A stretch of 64,000 nt of DNA from Megaleporinus macrocephalus (lineage: Eukaryota; Chordata; Actinopteri; Characiformes; Anostomidae): NCBI GenBank assembly GCA_021613375.1, contig CM038727.1, positions 4,692,064 to 4,756,063 on the forward strand, written 5' to 3'. A program made the translations under genes and the position numbers. Numbering within the stretch: position 1 is the first letter of the stretch; each line of letters starts with the position of its first letter. Shown one piece after another: positions 37,663-48,204 of this stretch. Under the pieces are notes generated by a model. That model saw only the letters and a program-made list of their open reading frames with translations. It was not told the DNA's origin and searched no databases.

Positions 37663-37723
37663 ACTCAGACCCTGGACTCCTCACGCCAACAGAGGAGAAA
37701 GCTGCCCGCTCCTCCACCTAGAG
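37663..37723 (+). CDS. myrip: MYRIP exon j (TQTLDSSRQQRRKLPAPPPR)
   Basis: This 61-nt exon (phase 0 to 1) lies between TATGTGTCAG and CCTAGAG|GTACAC and encodes TQTLDSSRQQRRKLPAPPPR plus one base. Human MYRIP has TQVQTIDTSRQQRRKLPAPP here, a MYRIP-specific signature that separates the gene from melanophilin. Fifteen bases into the intron the 26-bp M-box array starts. Confidence 0.95.
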
Positions 37724-37737
37724 GTACACCAGGTCCT

Positions 37738-38615
37738 TCACGTGTTTGTTTGTTGTCTGTGGAAGCTTCACGTGTTTGTCGTCTGTGGAAGCTTCACGTG
37801 TTTGTTGTCTGTGGAAGCTTCACGTGTTTGTCGTCTGTGGAAGCTTCACGTGTTTGTTGTGTGTGGAAGCTTCACGTGTTTGTCGTCTATGAAAGCTTCA
37901 CGTGTTTGTCGTCTGTGGAAGCTTCACGTGTTTGTCGTCTGTGGAAGCTTCACGTGTTTGTCGTGTGTGGAAGCTTCACGTGTTTGTCGTCTATGAAAGC
38001 TTCACGTGTTTGTCGTGTGTGGAAGCTTCACGTGTTTGTCGTCTGTGGAAGCTTCATGTGTTTGTCGTCTGTGGAAGCTTCATGTGTTTGTCGTCTGTGG
38101 AAGCTTCACGTGTTTGTTGTCTGTGGAAGCTTCATGTGTTTGTCGTCTGTGGAAGCTTCACGTGTTTGTTGTCTGTGGAAGCTTCACGTGTTTGTTGTCT
38201 GTGGAAGCTTCACGTGTTTGTTGTCTGTGGAAGCTTCACGTGTTTGTCGTCTGTGGAAGCTTCACGTGTTTGTTGTCTGTGGAAGCTTCACGTGTTTGTC
38301 GTGTGTGGAAGCTTCATGTGTTTGTCGTCTGTGGAAGCTTCATGTGTTTGTCGTCTGTGGAAGCTTCACGTGTTTGTTGTCTGTGGAAGCTTCATGTGTT
38401 TGTTGTCTGTGGAAGCTTCACGTGTTTGTTGTCTGTGGAAGCTTCATGTGTTTGTCGTCTGTGGAAGCTTCATGTGTTTGTTGTCTGTGGAAGCTTCACG
38501 TGTTTGTCGTCTGTGGAAGCTTCACGTGTTTGTCGTCTGTGGAAGCTTCACGTGTTTGTCGTCTGTGGAAGCTTCACGTGTTTGTCGTCTGTGGAAGCTT
38601 CACGTGTTTGTCTTG
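37738..38615 (+). repeat. 26-bp minisatellite with 34 TCAYGTG boxes
   Basis: Thirty-four units containing TCTGTGGAAGCTTCACGTGT and TTGTCG. I count 26 units with CACGTG and 8 with CATGTG; every one keeps TCA(C/T)GTG, the M-box/CLEAR core of MITF and TFE factors. Because 26 bases times three is 26 codons, all plus frames stay open; these frames are not genes. Confidence 0.97.
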
Positions 38616-38725
38616 AGAAGCTACGGACTTTTAAGGTGGAATGGCAAAATTCAAACAAATAGTGGCGAATGGTAAACAGACTTCAGCTCGGTGTTTAGTG
38701 AGTGAAGGTGGGTAAAGGGAATAAA

Positions 38726-39640
38726 AATTGTTCCAACCAACATTTTGGGAGGATAGAATTGTCCCAACCAATGTTTTGGAAGGATATAATTGTCCCCACC
38801 AACATATTGGGGGGATATAATTGTACAGACTGATATTTTGGCAGGATAGAATTGTCCCGACCAATGTTTTGGGGGATTAGAACAATCCTGACCAATGTTT
38901 TGGGAAGATAGAATTGTCCCCACCAGTATTTTGGGAGGACATTGTTGTCCCAACCAACATTTTGGGAGGATAAGATTGTTACAACAGACATTTTGGGAGG
39001 ATAGGATTGTTCCAACCAACATTTTGGGGGGATATAATTGTACAGACCGATATTTTAGCAGGATAGGATTGTCCAGACCAATGTTTTGGAAGGATAGAAT
39101 TCTCCCAACAAATAATTTGGCAGGGATTAAATAGTCCTGACCAACATTTTGGGGGGATAGAATTCTACACACAGATTTTTTGGGAGGATAGAATTGTCCC
39201 AAACAGTTTTTTAGGAGGATAGATTTGTCCCAACCAACGTTTTTGGAATGATAGAATTGTCCCAAACTGTTGTTTGGGTGGATATAATTGTCCCAAACAG
39301 TTTTTTGGGCGGATAGAATTGTCCCAAACAGTTTTTTGGGAGGATAGATTTGTCCCAACCAATGTTTTGGAAAGATAGAATTGTCCCAAACTGTTGTTTG
39401 GGTGGATATAATTGCCCCAAACAGTTTTTTGGGAGGATAGATTTGTCCCAACCAATGTTTTGGAAAGATAGAATCGTCCCAAACAGTTTTTTGGGCGGAT
39501 AGAATTCTCCCAGACTGTTTTTGGGAGGATAGAATTGTCCCAAACAGTTTTTGGGAGGACAGAATTGTCCCGACCAACGTTTTGGAAGGATAGAATTGTC
39601 CAGACCAATGTTTTGGGAGGATATAATTTTCCCGACCAAT
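38726..39640 (+). repeat. 31-bp minisatellite, family A, locus 1
   Basis: About 30 units containing CCAACCAACATTTTGGGAGG and ATAGAATTGTC, with subtypes such as CCCAAACAGTTTTTTGGG. Ends directly in the MITE-like repeat at 39628. Confidence 0.94.
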
Positions 39641-39800
39641 AATTTAGATTATTGGACCAATAGAAATGCTCTAAAATAGCTTGGAAAACATTTTGGTCCC
39701 AGTGACTTACATTGAAAGTAAAGACTGTTTTTGTCCTCTCCTGTAAAGTTGGGATTTTAAAGATGCTTGTTTTTCTTTGGACAGCGACTATATATTCTAT
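39628..39800 (+). mobile_element. MITE-like repeat, copy a
   Basis: Contains GACCAATAGAAATGCTCTAA, ACTTACATTGAAAGTAAAGA, CTCTCCTGTAAAGTTGGGAT and TTTCTTTGGACAGCGAC. Shared with copies at 42810, 43560, 53240, 58300, 58525 and 58826. Confidence 0.75.
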
Positions 39801-39849
39801 TTGTATAGACTGTCAGAATGTGAAGTATTGACCAATAGGGTATTTCTCC

Positions 39850-40970
39850 AGTGGTGCAGTAAATCATGTTTATTGCCACATTCTAGGTCGTGTGTGCTCA
39901 TGTTGCTGCTTCCAGCGTCTCTGTTACGCCCAGTGCTGCACGTTCGATGACCTCAAAACAGTCAAAACATGTTCCTCTTCTATGAATCGAGAGCAGCTCC
40001 ATCATGTTCCTTCATCTCTGTTGTGTTTGTCTTGCATCTCAGTGTGTCATCAAACCGCAGCATGTGTTTATGCGCCTATGGATCGATGTTAAAATCCCTC
40101 GAGCCGCTATTCTGCGGGGTTCGGAGGAGAAAGGACGCCTTCTCGTCCCTCGAGAGGAAAAAAGAATCTGTTTTCGCTCCAACGACATTACACGTTCTGT
40201 TTTAAACAAAAAAGGAAAAGCTGGAATGAAAAGAGGTGCAGAATCGGTAAAAAGGTGTGCGACTAAATGCGGCAGGTTGAAAAAAGAGCGAGATGGGGTC
40301 CATTAGAGAGACGGAACGGGACGATAGTATTATCCCTCTTTCACTCTCCTCGTTTTCTCAGACCCTTTTTTTTCTCCTTTTAATTAACGCCGGTTCTCTT
40401 TGGCGCTGGTCTTCGCCGATGACCGTGATTCATTCGCCTTTGCTTTTATTTCTCCACCTTTAGTCACAGCTTCAAAGCCCAGGCTCGCTCCTGTTGTGGG
40501 ATTAGTCACGTAATCGTATTGATTACGCAGCGATAGCCGTACGGGAGCGAGCGCTAAGCTGATTTTCGGACCGCCTGGGACGGCCTGATAGAACTTTCTC
40601 GTTGTGATTCTTCCGCTCGTACTTTAGTTTCTTGCTGTCGAGTGTCGTCTGATGGCTCTTTGTCGTGTTGGTCGTTTCCGTAGGGATTAGTGCGATGGCA
40701 CTTGCACGGCAGTCTATTCCTGTAATTCCGTTCAAGTTTAATTGCAAGGCGAAGAGGTTTAAGATTGGAAGCGCGTCTGCGTTACAGCTCAACGAGATCC
40801 TGGAAGTGCATTCCCTGCATGTTGTGTCGCTTCTGCATGTATACCCTTCAGTGATGCTCATCAACCATCCTGACGTTCAGCTGTGTCCTAATGTGAAGGT
40901 TTGCCTGTCTAAGCTTTGGGGGACCAACAGCTGGTCCACAATATTAGTCCATTTTGCACTTATCAAGGTT
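39850..40970. other. Unique region with elevated CpG, no gene assigned
   Basis: Richer in CpG than its surroundings (especially 40480-40800). Open frames of 100-113 codons overlap on both strands without recognisable domains. It could be conserved noncoding DNA or decayed coding sequence. Confidence 0.35.
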
Positions 40971-40971
40971 C

Positions 40972-41050
40972 AGTAACACTTTCTATGAATCTTTTATAAG
41001 GGCATTAATAAGGCATTATATAGCATGCATAATACCTTATAATACCTGGC
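40972..41050 (+). repeat. Fragment of the AT-rich satellite family
   Basis: CAGTAACACTTTCTATGAA followed by TTATAAGGGCATTAATAAGG, the same opening as the array at 16189. Confidence 0.65.
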
Positions 41051-41089
41051 ATGAGCGTGTATAGTTGCTCTTAGTCATGATTTGGGATG

Positions 41090-41605
41090 ATTGGGCCGAA
41101 CCAACATTTTGGGAGGACTGAATTAGCCCAACCAATGTTTTGGGAGGACTGAATTGGTCCGACTAATCTTTGGGAGGACTGAATTGGCCCGGCCAATGTT
41201 TCAGGAGGACTGAATTGGCCCAACCAATGTTTTGGGAGGACTGAATTGGCCCAACCAACGTTTTGGGAGGACTGAATTGGTCCAACTAATGTTTGGGAGG
41301 ACTGAATTAGCCCAACCAATGTTTTGGGAGGACTGAATTGGCCTGACCAATGTTTTGGAAGGACTGAATTGGCCCAACCAACGTTTTGGGAGGACTGAAT
41401 TGGCCCGACCAATGTTTTGGGAGGACTGAATTGGCCTGACCAACGTTTTGGGAGGACTGAATTGGTCCAACTAATGTTTGGGAGGACTGAATTGGCCTGA
41501 CCAATGTTTTGGGAGGACTGAATTGGCCCGATCAATGTTTTGGGAGGACTGAATTGGCCTGACCAACGTTTTGTGATGACTGGATTGGCCCGACCAAAGT
41601 TTTAT
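41090..41605 (+). repeat. 31-bp minisatellite, family A, locus 2
   Basis: About 17 units with CCAACCAATGTTTTGGGAGG and ACTGAATTGGC. Related to locus 1 but with ACTGAATTGG in place of ATAGAATTGT. Confidence 0.93.
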
Positions 41606-42050
41606 ATAAGTTATGCTTTAAAAAGAATTAACTAAATAAAATAGAATTATAAAAATTAAAGCTTTTCTGTTTTTACATTATTCTCTTTGACTCGCTTTAG
41701 TCTCCTGCACACCCCAAGGTGCACAGATCTGATTGGCTGAGGAGCGCATTCAGTGATCTTACAGCCCACGTGATTGGTCTTTAAGTTCACTGCGCCGTAA
41801 AGCCCGTTTACCGTAAAGACAAGAAAAGCTCTGCCGCTAAAAATAAACAGTCTAAATTAATTCATTCTCAATAGATTATCAGTTTGGGTCCGCATTGACA
41901 AACGTCTGGGTCCGGATCCGGACCACAGCCCACCTATTAGTGACCCCTGCTTTACAGCGTCTCTCCAAAGAGCTCCTCGTTTTGGAGAGTGGAGTCGGGA
42001 AGCGTTGCCTCTGAGCTAAACGATGTGTTTGCTTATTGGTTTCTCCGCAG

Positions 42051-42097
42051 AAAAAGAGAGCAAGCCAGAGCCGCAGGTGAGGACCGCACGGCCGTGA
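42051..42097 (+). CDS. myrip: Tentative MYRIP terminal exon (EKESKPEPQVRTARP stop)
   Basis: After the acceptor TTTCTCCGCAG the phase-1 frame from the previous exon reads E-KESKPEPQVRTARP and stops at TGA 42095-42097. The first residues are compatible with the human VKAEKIETSS segment that follows KLPAPP, but the rest of the human tail is not recognisable. CCGCAG|GTGAGG at 42071-42082 is itself a good donor, in which case this would be a 26-nt internal microexon ending in phase 0 and the real last exon would lie further downstream. Weakly supported. Confidence 0.4.
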
Positions 42098-42775
42098 CGA
42101 CGACGACGACAACGACGATGTCATGGTCCTGGTCCATGAACATTTTAAGCTCAACCGTCCAACTCCCTGTGACCGAACGGACCGCCAGGCTCTTCCACAT
42201 CAGTGCCTTGATCCCACATCCGGTCCTCTGCCATCCTACAGGCATGTACCATCACCGTCTCTGGGCTTCTCAATACAACCAGACTCTGGAGCTTAGCTGC
42301 ACGGCGCTCTGGAGACCTGCTCCTCCTCTCTCTCTCTCTCTCTCTCTGCCTTAAAGGAGTCCGCGCTCCTCTACGAACCACCACAGAGGGTATATTCACT
42401 GAAAGTCTGTCTAATTCTAGGGTTATACATGTAAGATCTCTGTATATGTATATTGGAGGGGGAGGAAAAACGTCCGGGAATGTTTGTTGGACAAACGATG
42501 ACGGTCTCTCTCTTTCTGTTTGCTGACTGTTTCCTAGAGTGTTGTAGGTGTTTGAGTTCTGTATGTTGATAGTGTGACACAAAAAAAATGTACTTGTGTA
42601 TGACCAGTGTTCCCCAAAATAGGTTGAACCATATTTGGTAAGAGTGTTATATGTCATGGTGAAACTAAAGAACATGTTTACCCCCATACAGGACCTGTTT
42701 GAAGCAGAAATATTTATTTTATTATCATTATTTTTAATATACAAAAATCGTATCACTACCAGTGCTGTGAAGAAG
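42098..42775 (+). other. Possible 3' untranslated region of MYRIP
   Basis: If the stop at 42095 is right, this stretch is 3' UTR. It is mixed-composition DNA starting with an ACG/ACA run and a short CT tract at 42327-42347. I see no AATAAA here; the first ATTAAA-type signal is near 43062 and the first well-placed AATAAA at 49642. Part could equally be intron. Confidence 0.3.
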
Positions 42776-42985
42776 TTGTCCCAATCAACATTTTGAGAGG
42801 AGAGAAATGTCCTGACCAATAATTTGGATTATTGGACCAATAGAAATGCTCCAAAACAGCTTGGAAAACATTTGGTCCCATTGTCATACACTGAAAGTAA
42901 AGACAGTTTTTGTCCTCTCCCGTTGGGATTTTGAAGATACTTGTTTTTCTTTGGACATTACCTATATATTATATTTCTATAGATT
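42776..42985 (+). mobile_element. MITE-like repeat, copy b, with one family A unit attached
   Basis: One minisatellite unit (GTCCCAATCAACATTTTGAG) leads into TGACCAATAATTTGGATTAT and GACCAATAGAAATGCTCC, the same junction as at 39628. Confidence 0.75.
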
Positions 42986-43542
42986 TTTAGAGGTCAGACT
43001 CTTTATTTAAATTAGAGTAAAAAAATAGAATACAAATATATATATACTTATATACTTTTTTATTAAAATATTAAACAGTATGAATAGAGTAAGTAGTGCT
43101 TTTCCATACATCAGTGTGTTTATTTAACTCTTTCCAAACTTCTCCTTCTATAAACAACCCAGTATTATTATCAGTTCTCATCTAATACCTGCTTTGACTG
43201 CTCAGTACTTCATTAAGTTAAATCAAGATTGCTGCTGAAGGAACTGAACACATTCATACAATGTCTGGGGCGTCCAGGAGAAATCTGGAACCTAACTTTG
43301 TTCTTCAAACTGGAGCTCAAGATCTGATCTGCTGCTGTTTTTCTTTGGACGGCAACCATGAACTGATTCTACGAGACCATATAGATAACATAGTAAACAA
43401 CCTGCAAACATCAGATCTACATCACTTTAGCTGAAAACAACACTGAGCTGGTATATATACATTTAAAGAAACACACTGGCACATGTAAAACCACTACTTA
43501 CTGTATTAACACTATTTGAGTATCTTCACTGTCCGGAGAAAC

Positions 43543-43670
43543 TCTCATTGTGTGCAAATATGACAATGAATGGACCAATAGAAATGCTCCAAAATAGCCT
43601 GGACAAAATTCTGGTTCCATTGACTTACATCGAAAGTAGTGTGTTTTTCTATGGACAGTGAGGATACACA
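43543..43670 (+). mobile_element. MITE-like repeat, copy c (shortened)
   Basis: GGACCAATAGAAATGCTCCA through TTCCATTGACTTACATCGAA to TTTTTCTATGGACAGTGAGG, with an internal deletion. Confidence 0.65.
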
Positions 43671-43739
43671 GCTTCAAATGAGTATGTAAAGACCCACTGT
43701 CCCCCACCAGCCTGGCAGGATTTCTCTGTCCACATATTG

Positions 43740-43935
43740 TCCTTCCTTTGTTACCTCTTGCTGTATCTCCTTTACTCAGTGAGGAACTTCTTGAACAGCT
43801 ACACATCCTTTCAGACCCACAGTGTCTTCTTACCGTGGAAGGATAAACAGAAACACCTGTAGATGTTCTTGGATTTGAAGCAGGAGCGGAGCTTGATGTT
43901 TTCCTCTCTCTCACAGATGACAGTGTTAGTGAGTC
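43740..43935 (-). repeat. Left arm of a 1.4-kb inverted repeat
   Basis: Its reverse complement (AACATCTACAGGTGTTTCTG, CACTGTGGGTCTGAAAGG, TGTTCAAGAAGTTCCTCACT) matches 45030-45200 with only scattered differences. Confidence 0.75.
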
Positions 43936-43991
43936 CATCTGGTCTTTCAGGTGGTTGCTAATAGATTTATTTTCTATGTAGCCTTCAACTA

Positions 43992-44007
43992 GTGTTTGGA
44001 ACCTTAG

Positions 44008-44083
<76 letters not shown>
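43992..44083. repeat. (TA)n microsatellite
   Basis: More than 35 TA dinucleotides, adjoining a Tc1-like end. Confidence 0.95.
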
Positions 44084-44084
<1 letters not shown>

Positions 44085-44086
<2 letters not shown>

Positions 44087-44720
44087 TACTGCTCAAAAGT
44101 TTAGGATCACTTTAGAATTTAATTTCATGCAATTTTCATGCAATTCACAAACAATAGTGTCCATTTCACAATGAATGTAAGTGTATCAGATGATTTTTAA
44201 AGAATATAAATGTTTGTATTAAAGTCTATTTTTGTATAGAGGCTTATTTTGCATATAGTTCTATTATCAGTAATTCTCAGTCCTCTGTCTAAATCTCCTG
44301 GTACAGCCGCCAATCCAAGTTAAGGATGTTATTGGACTAATTGGTTGTTAGGACACTCTTGCTCAATTGTGATCACAGCTGAAAAACATTCTACTAATAA
44401 GTGAGTATAAAAGGGAACAACATTCTAGGTTAGTTTAGTATCTGAAGATCAGCAGTTGATGGCTTGCTGACCGACTCACAATGACCAGAAAGAAACAACT
44501 TTCTTTAGAGACCCGTCAGTCCATTGTTGTGTTAAGGAACAAAACAAGAACATTTTACTATGTACACGTATATACATAAGCAGCCAATGTTCTCTGATTT
44601 GCAAAGCACTGTATGATAGTGAGGTTATTCCTGATGAGGAAAAATGAGGATGTTTAAAAACAATCATGGCGTTTAAAGTAATCATGTCCGAAGTCCTGCG
44701 TCCCGTCAGAGTCAAAGGGT
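44085..44720 (+). mobile_element. Tc1-like element relic (5' part)
   Basis: Starts CATTACTGCTCAAAAGTTTA, continues GGATCACTTTAGAATT as in Tc1-family inverted terminal repeats, and includes CAATGACCAGAAAGAAACAA, the usual start region of a Tc1 transposase. Only the first coding bases remain. Confidence 0.65.
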
Positions 44721-45029
44721 CAAGAAGTGCTGTTCATTCCACCTTTTGTGTATGAAGTGGCTTGTGTGTGTGTGTGTGCTGTGACACAGTGGCACTCATA
44801 TAATTTCCTGATCACCATAGACTATCCCCCCCTCCAGGCCCCCCACCAATTATCCTCAATAGTGTAAGTGCAGTCGGTTCCACACAGGTTTCAAAATTAG
44901 ATCTGTATCTTTAAGTGTTCAATTATCAGAATATTTCCGGTTCAAATCAGAAACCTGTCTCTAACCTGTCTCGACCCACTCTTCAGTATCTTTTCATCCT
45001 CCCATCAGATAAACACTACATTGGTCTTT

Positions 45030-45200
45030 GATAGAGATAAGAACATCAAGCTCCACCCTACCTTCAGATCTGAGAACATCCACAGGTGTTTCTGTGTATC
45101 CTTCAACTGCGAGAAGACCCCTCAACACTGTGGGTCTAAAGGGTTTGTAGATGTTCAAGAAGCTCCTCACTGAGAAAAGTTACAGACACATTAAACAAAG
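45030..45200 (+). repeat. Right arm of a 1.4-kb inverted repeat
   Basis: Carries GAACATCAAGCTCC, AACATCCACAGGTGTTTCTG and GATGTTCAAGAAGCTCCTCA, the mirror of 43740-43935. Confidence 0.75.
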
Positions 45201-45994
45201 AAGCTGAACAGGGCACTGACCACCCCAGAGTCCAGAACCTCAACATCACTGGATGTGTTTGTGGTTATTTGGATGTTGAGAAGCTGAACCAGCTTCTAAG
45301 TCTGATCTCTGCAGGTTGAGGAACTGATTGTGAGTCTCCTGTAAGAGAATAGAAGCTGTAATGAAGGTAAAGAGCTACACACTCAACACTCAAACGCCTG
45401 ATCTTGTAGTTGGTTGATGAGGATTCGGTGCCATTTTCTGTTTAACAGCTAATTATACCAGATGTTCAAGTAATTAAATGTGGCCTCTGACTTTTCTACA
45501 GAACTGAATGTGTCTGTCCTTGTCTGGAGAAATCAGTGGCATCACTAAAGAACTAAGAACTCACAGAGGAATCCACAAAAGTGTTCTACAAAACAAGGGC
45601 GGAGGTTTGGTGGCCATATAGGTAGGGACACAATAGCCTTCCCCTTGCCTGCTCACTTTCAGCCAATCAGTCAGACGCGAGCATGCCTAAATGTAGACTC
45701 TGAGAAGCATGTCAGAATGATCTAAAGCTAAGTGTATAATGGGTGCGTTATAGGTCGCGTTACAATATCATCACAGCACCTCCGACCCCGCATGCATGTC
45801 TGAATATTTTTAAAATTTGGCATACTCTGCGTCTGGCACTTAATTCAAAATTAGTATATTTGAAGGTAAATTTAGAACAACAGAAGCACTGCTCACCTCA
45901 GGATCATATGTAACACTGAAAGCGAAAGTATAACTCAATTACTATTAATATGACTTAATTCCAAAGATAATGTAAACTAGTTGTTCAAATATTA
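45201..45994. other. No recognised feature
   Basis: Mixed AT-rich sequence without gene or tandem repeat. Confidence 0.5.
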
Positions 45995-46755
45995 GTGAGG
46001 ACCAATTCGGCGCTCCCAAAACATTTTTCAGGACCATTTTGTCCCCCCAAAGCATTGGTTGGGACAATTCTATCCTCTCAGAAATTGGTGGGGACAATGT
46101 TATGCTCCCAAAACATTGGTTGGGACCATTACATCCCTGTAAAACATTGTTTGGGACAATTCTGTGTTCACAAAATATTGTTTGAGATAATTCTACCCTC
46201 CCAAAATATCGGTCTAGACATTTCTACCCTCCCAAAATATTGGTTGGGCAATTCTATACTCCCAAAACATTGGTCAGGACAATTCTATCCTCTGAAAACA
46301 TTGGTCAGGACAATCCTGTCTTTCTAAAACATCGGCCAGGACAATTCTGTACTCCCAAAACATTGGTCAGGGCAATTCTATGCTCTCAAAACATTGTTTA
46401 AGACAATGCTATGCTCTCCAAACTTTGGCGGGACAATTATGTGCTCCCAAAACATTGGTCGAGACATTTCTATGCTCCCAAAACATTGGTCAGGACAATT
46501 CTATCCTCTGAAAACATTGGTCAGGACAATCCTGTCTTTCCAAAACCTTGGTCGGAACAATTCTACACTCCCAAAACATTGTTTAAGACAATGCTATGCT
46601 CTCAAAACTTTGGCAGGACAATGTTGTGCCTCCCAAAACGTTGCCTGGGACAATTCTATCCTCCAAAAATATTAATCAGGGTAATTCTATCCTCCAAAGA
46701 CATTGTTTAAGACAATTCTTCTCTCCCAAAACATATGTTGGAACATGTCCCTACC
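45995..46755 (-). repeat. 31-bp minisatellite, family A, locus 3 (inverted)
   Basis: About 25 units of CTCCCAAAACATTGGTCAGG and ACAATTCTATC, the reverse complement of the loci at 38726 and 41090. Confidence 0.93.
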
Positions 46756-48200
46756 ATCCACATGCAAACCTATGCCCGTGCTAGAAAAACATGTCTTGCA
46801 GAAAAGTTATTGGTGCAGTCCAGCTCGCCCATTACGTGTTCAAGTTTATTTTGAGTGTGTTCTTGTATAAGCACAGGAAAACTCCTCACAGTGATTGTCC
46901 ATGGTTATTAACCCTGCGTTCCAGAGGCGTGTTTTAACTGGAGAGCCACTTGCATTGCAGCGCTGATTGAGTGGCCACTAAAATAGTCCTCGGCGTCTGT
47001 GCGGTGCTTGAACAAGGCTAATAGTAATGGTTGAGAATCTGAGTAGATAAAGCCATACGTGCATATTTATTATTAACGAATCTACGGAGCGTGAGGCCTG
47101 GGTAAGCTGTAGGGTTCCGTGAAGGTTCTCATCCTCAGCGGCCGCTTGTGCGTCTGCCATCTTTCTTTCTAATCTTCTAAACCAGCAGTGCTTGTTGGAT
47201 GGTCAGTTTTTGTTTTTCATGCTGATCGGTTTCCCCTGGATGGGGGCAAAAGATCCACAAATCATTCGCTGCATGTGGTCTCTCCAAATAATCGTGTCAA
47301 TTGCTCTCGGCCGAGCCGTTCTTCACGCCTCCTGTTGCTCTTTGTGTTGCTTCTTCTGTGCAGAATGTGATGTTTCACTTGGCTTTTATCCAGCGCGTCC
47401 AGTCTGCGTGTAGCCTGGCGGTGTGATGCGATTTCAAGCATATGCGAAGAACACAGGGGCGTTTGGGCCTTTGGAGATAGCGCCAGCTCTCAGAGTAGAA
47501 CCAAAACGGTTTCGCTTCCAATCTTCTGTCATGGGAGACTATTTATTTATTTATTTATCTCATTCAATCCTTTGACCCCTCGATATACACCATTCCGATG
47601 ATAGAACAAGATCTCTTGGACGCACCTAAACGCTCTTCTCAAACCCTGCACTGTTTGAAATGATGCCATGGACTGAGTGGTCTTTTAAGGGAGCAGTGTG
47701 TTACCAGAAATTAAATATAATATATATTAAAACTCTGTTTTCATTAGTGTATAGTATCATTCTGTTTAGCTTAGAGTGAGCCTTCATATCTACGTGGCAG
47801 CAGCTCGTCTTCTAAGAGAAGCTGCCACCGCCATGTTTCTACAGTAGCCCAGAACAGACCCACACATTGACTGTAGAGAGAAACTTGTAAGTTTGAATTA
47901 GGTGGCGCTATAGCATCAGCTGGAAGGCGTAGAAAGAAGAAGAACCCTTATTAAAAAGTTCTACCAGTAGCTTTGTATATAAAACTCCATGTTGGATATT
48001 TTAATAGTTTAAATCCCTATAATTTCAAATCTACCAGCATTAAAACTACGAGGCTGAAGTTGAGCTTCTCATTCACCAGCTTCTAGTTCCAATTTATACA
48101 ATCCACCTTAAACAATGCAGCATGCTGTTATAATGCCAGCACTATTAAAGGTGGAACGCAGCAATATGAGCTGGAGAATCAGGCCATGTATCCAGCGTTA
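46756..48200. other. Unique region, no gene assigned
   Basis: Mixed sequence with a CpG-richer part at 47180-47460. A good acceptor (GTTGCTTCTTCTGTGCAG at 47364) is followed by a short open frame with no match to MYRIP. Confidence 0.4.
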
Positions 48201-48204
48201 AAGG

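Larger units (their letters stand above)
1263..42097 (+). other. myrip: MYRIP gene, 3' portion (gene model, introns included)
   Basis: This is a split gene for MYRIP (Slac2-c/exophilin-8), the adaptor that joins Rab27a on melanosomes and secretory granules to myosin VIIa/Va and actin. Order and wording of conserved blocks follow the vertebrate protein as I remember it: KSVDRLD, LQSPDGNW, AYDEMGSDS, LDVNFNP, TEVLKVLNATEEL, YLAAGAVYGLE, LEDQVATAAAQV, SDIEARISAL and SRQQRRKLPAPP. Melanophilin, the sister protein, lacks several of these (for example the SRQQRRKLPAPP tail), so MYRIP is preferred. Every internal exon has AG/GT borders and the phases chain (0-0, 0-1, 1-0, 0-0, 0-0, 0-0, 0-0, 0-0, 0-0, 0-1, 1-stop), giving about 945 codons in this window. 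The Rab-binding domain, zinc finger and the helix thought to bind PKA regulatory subunits are expected upstream of position 1. The introns are loaded with tandem repeats. The 3' end is the least certain part. Confidence 0.9.

Noticed and set aside
1263..37723. Melanophilin instead of MYRIP
   Set aside because: The blocks KSVDRLD, LQSPDGNW, TEVLKVLNATEEL and SRQQRRKLPAPP are MYRIP features as I know them; melanophilin shares only the weaker KLSEL, AAAQV and SDIE.RI.AL parts.
37631..38675. Cys-rich repeats with continuous frame from MYRIP exon j
   Set aside because: Exon j ends at a good donor (GAG|GTACAC); the continuation is the 26-bp array, read open by composition.
47364..47430. Good acceptor followed by about 20 codons and a stop, considered as terminal exon
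   Set aside because: Phase fits only if 42051-42076 is a microexon, and the peptide has no similarity to known MYRIP ends.
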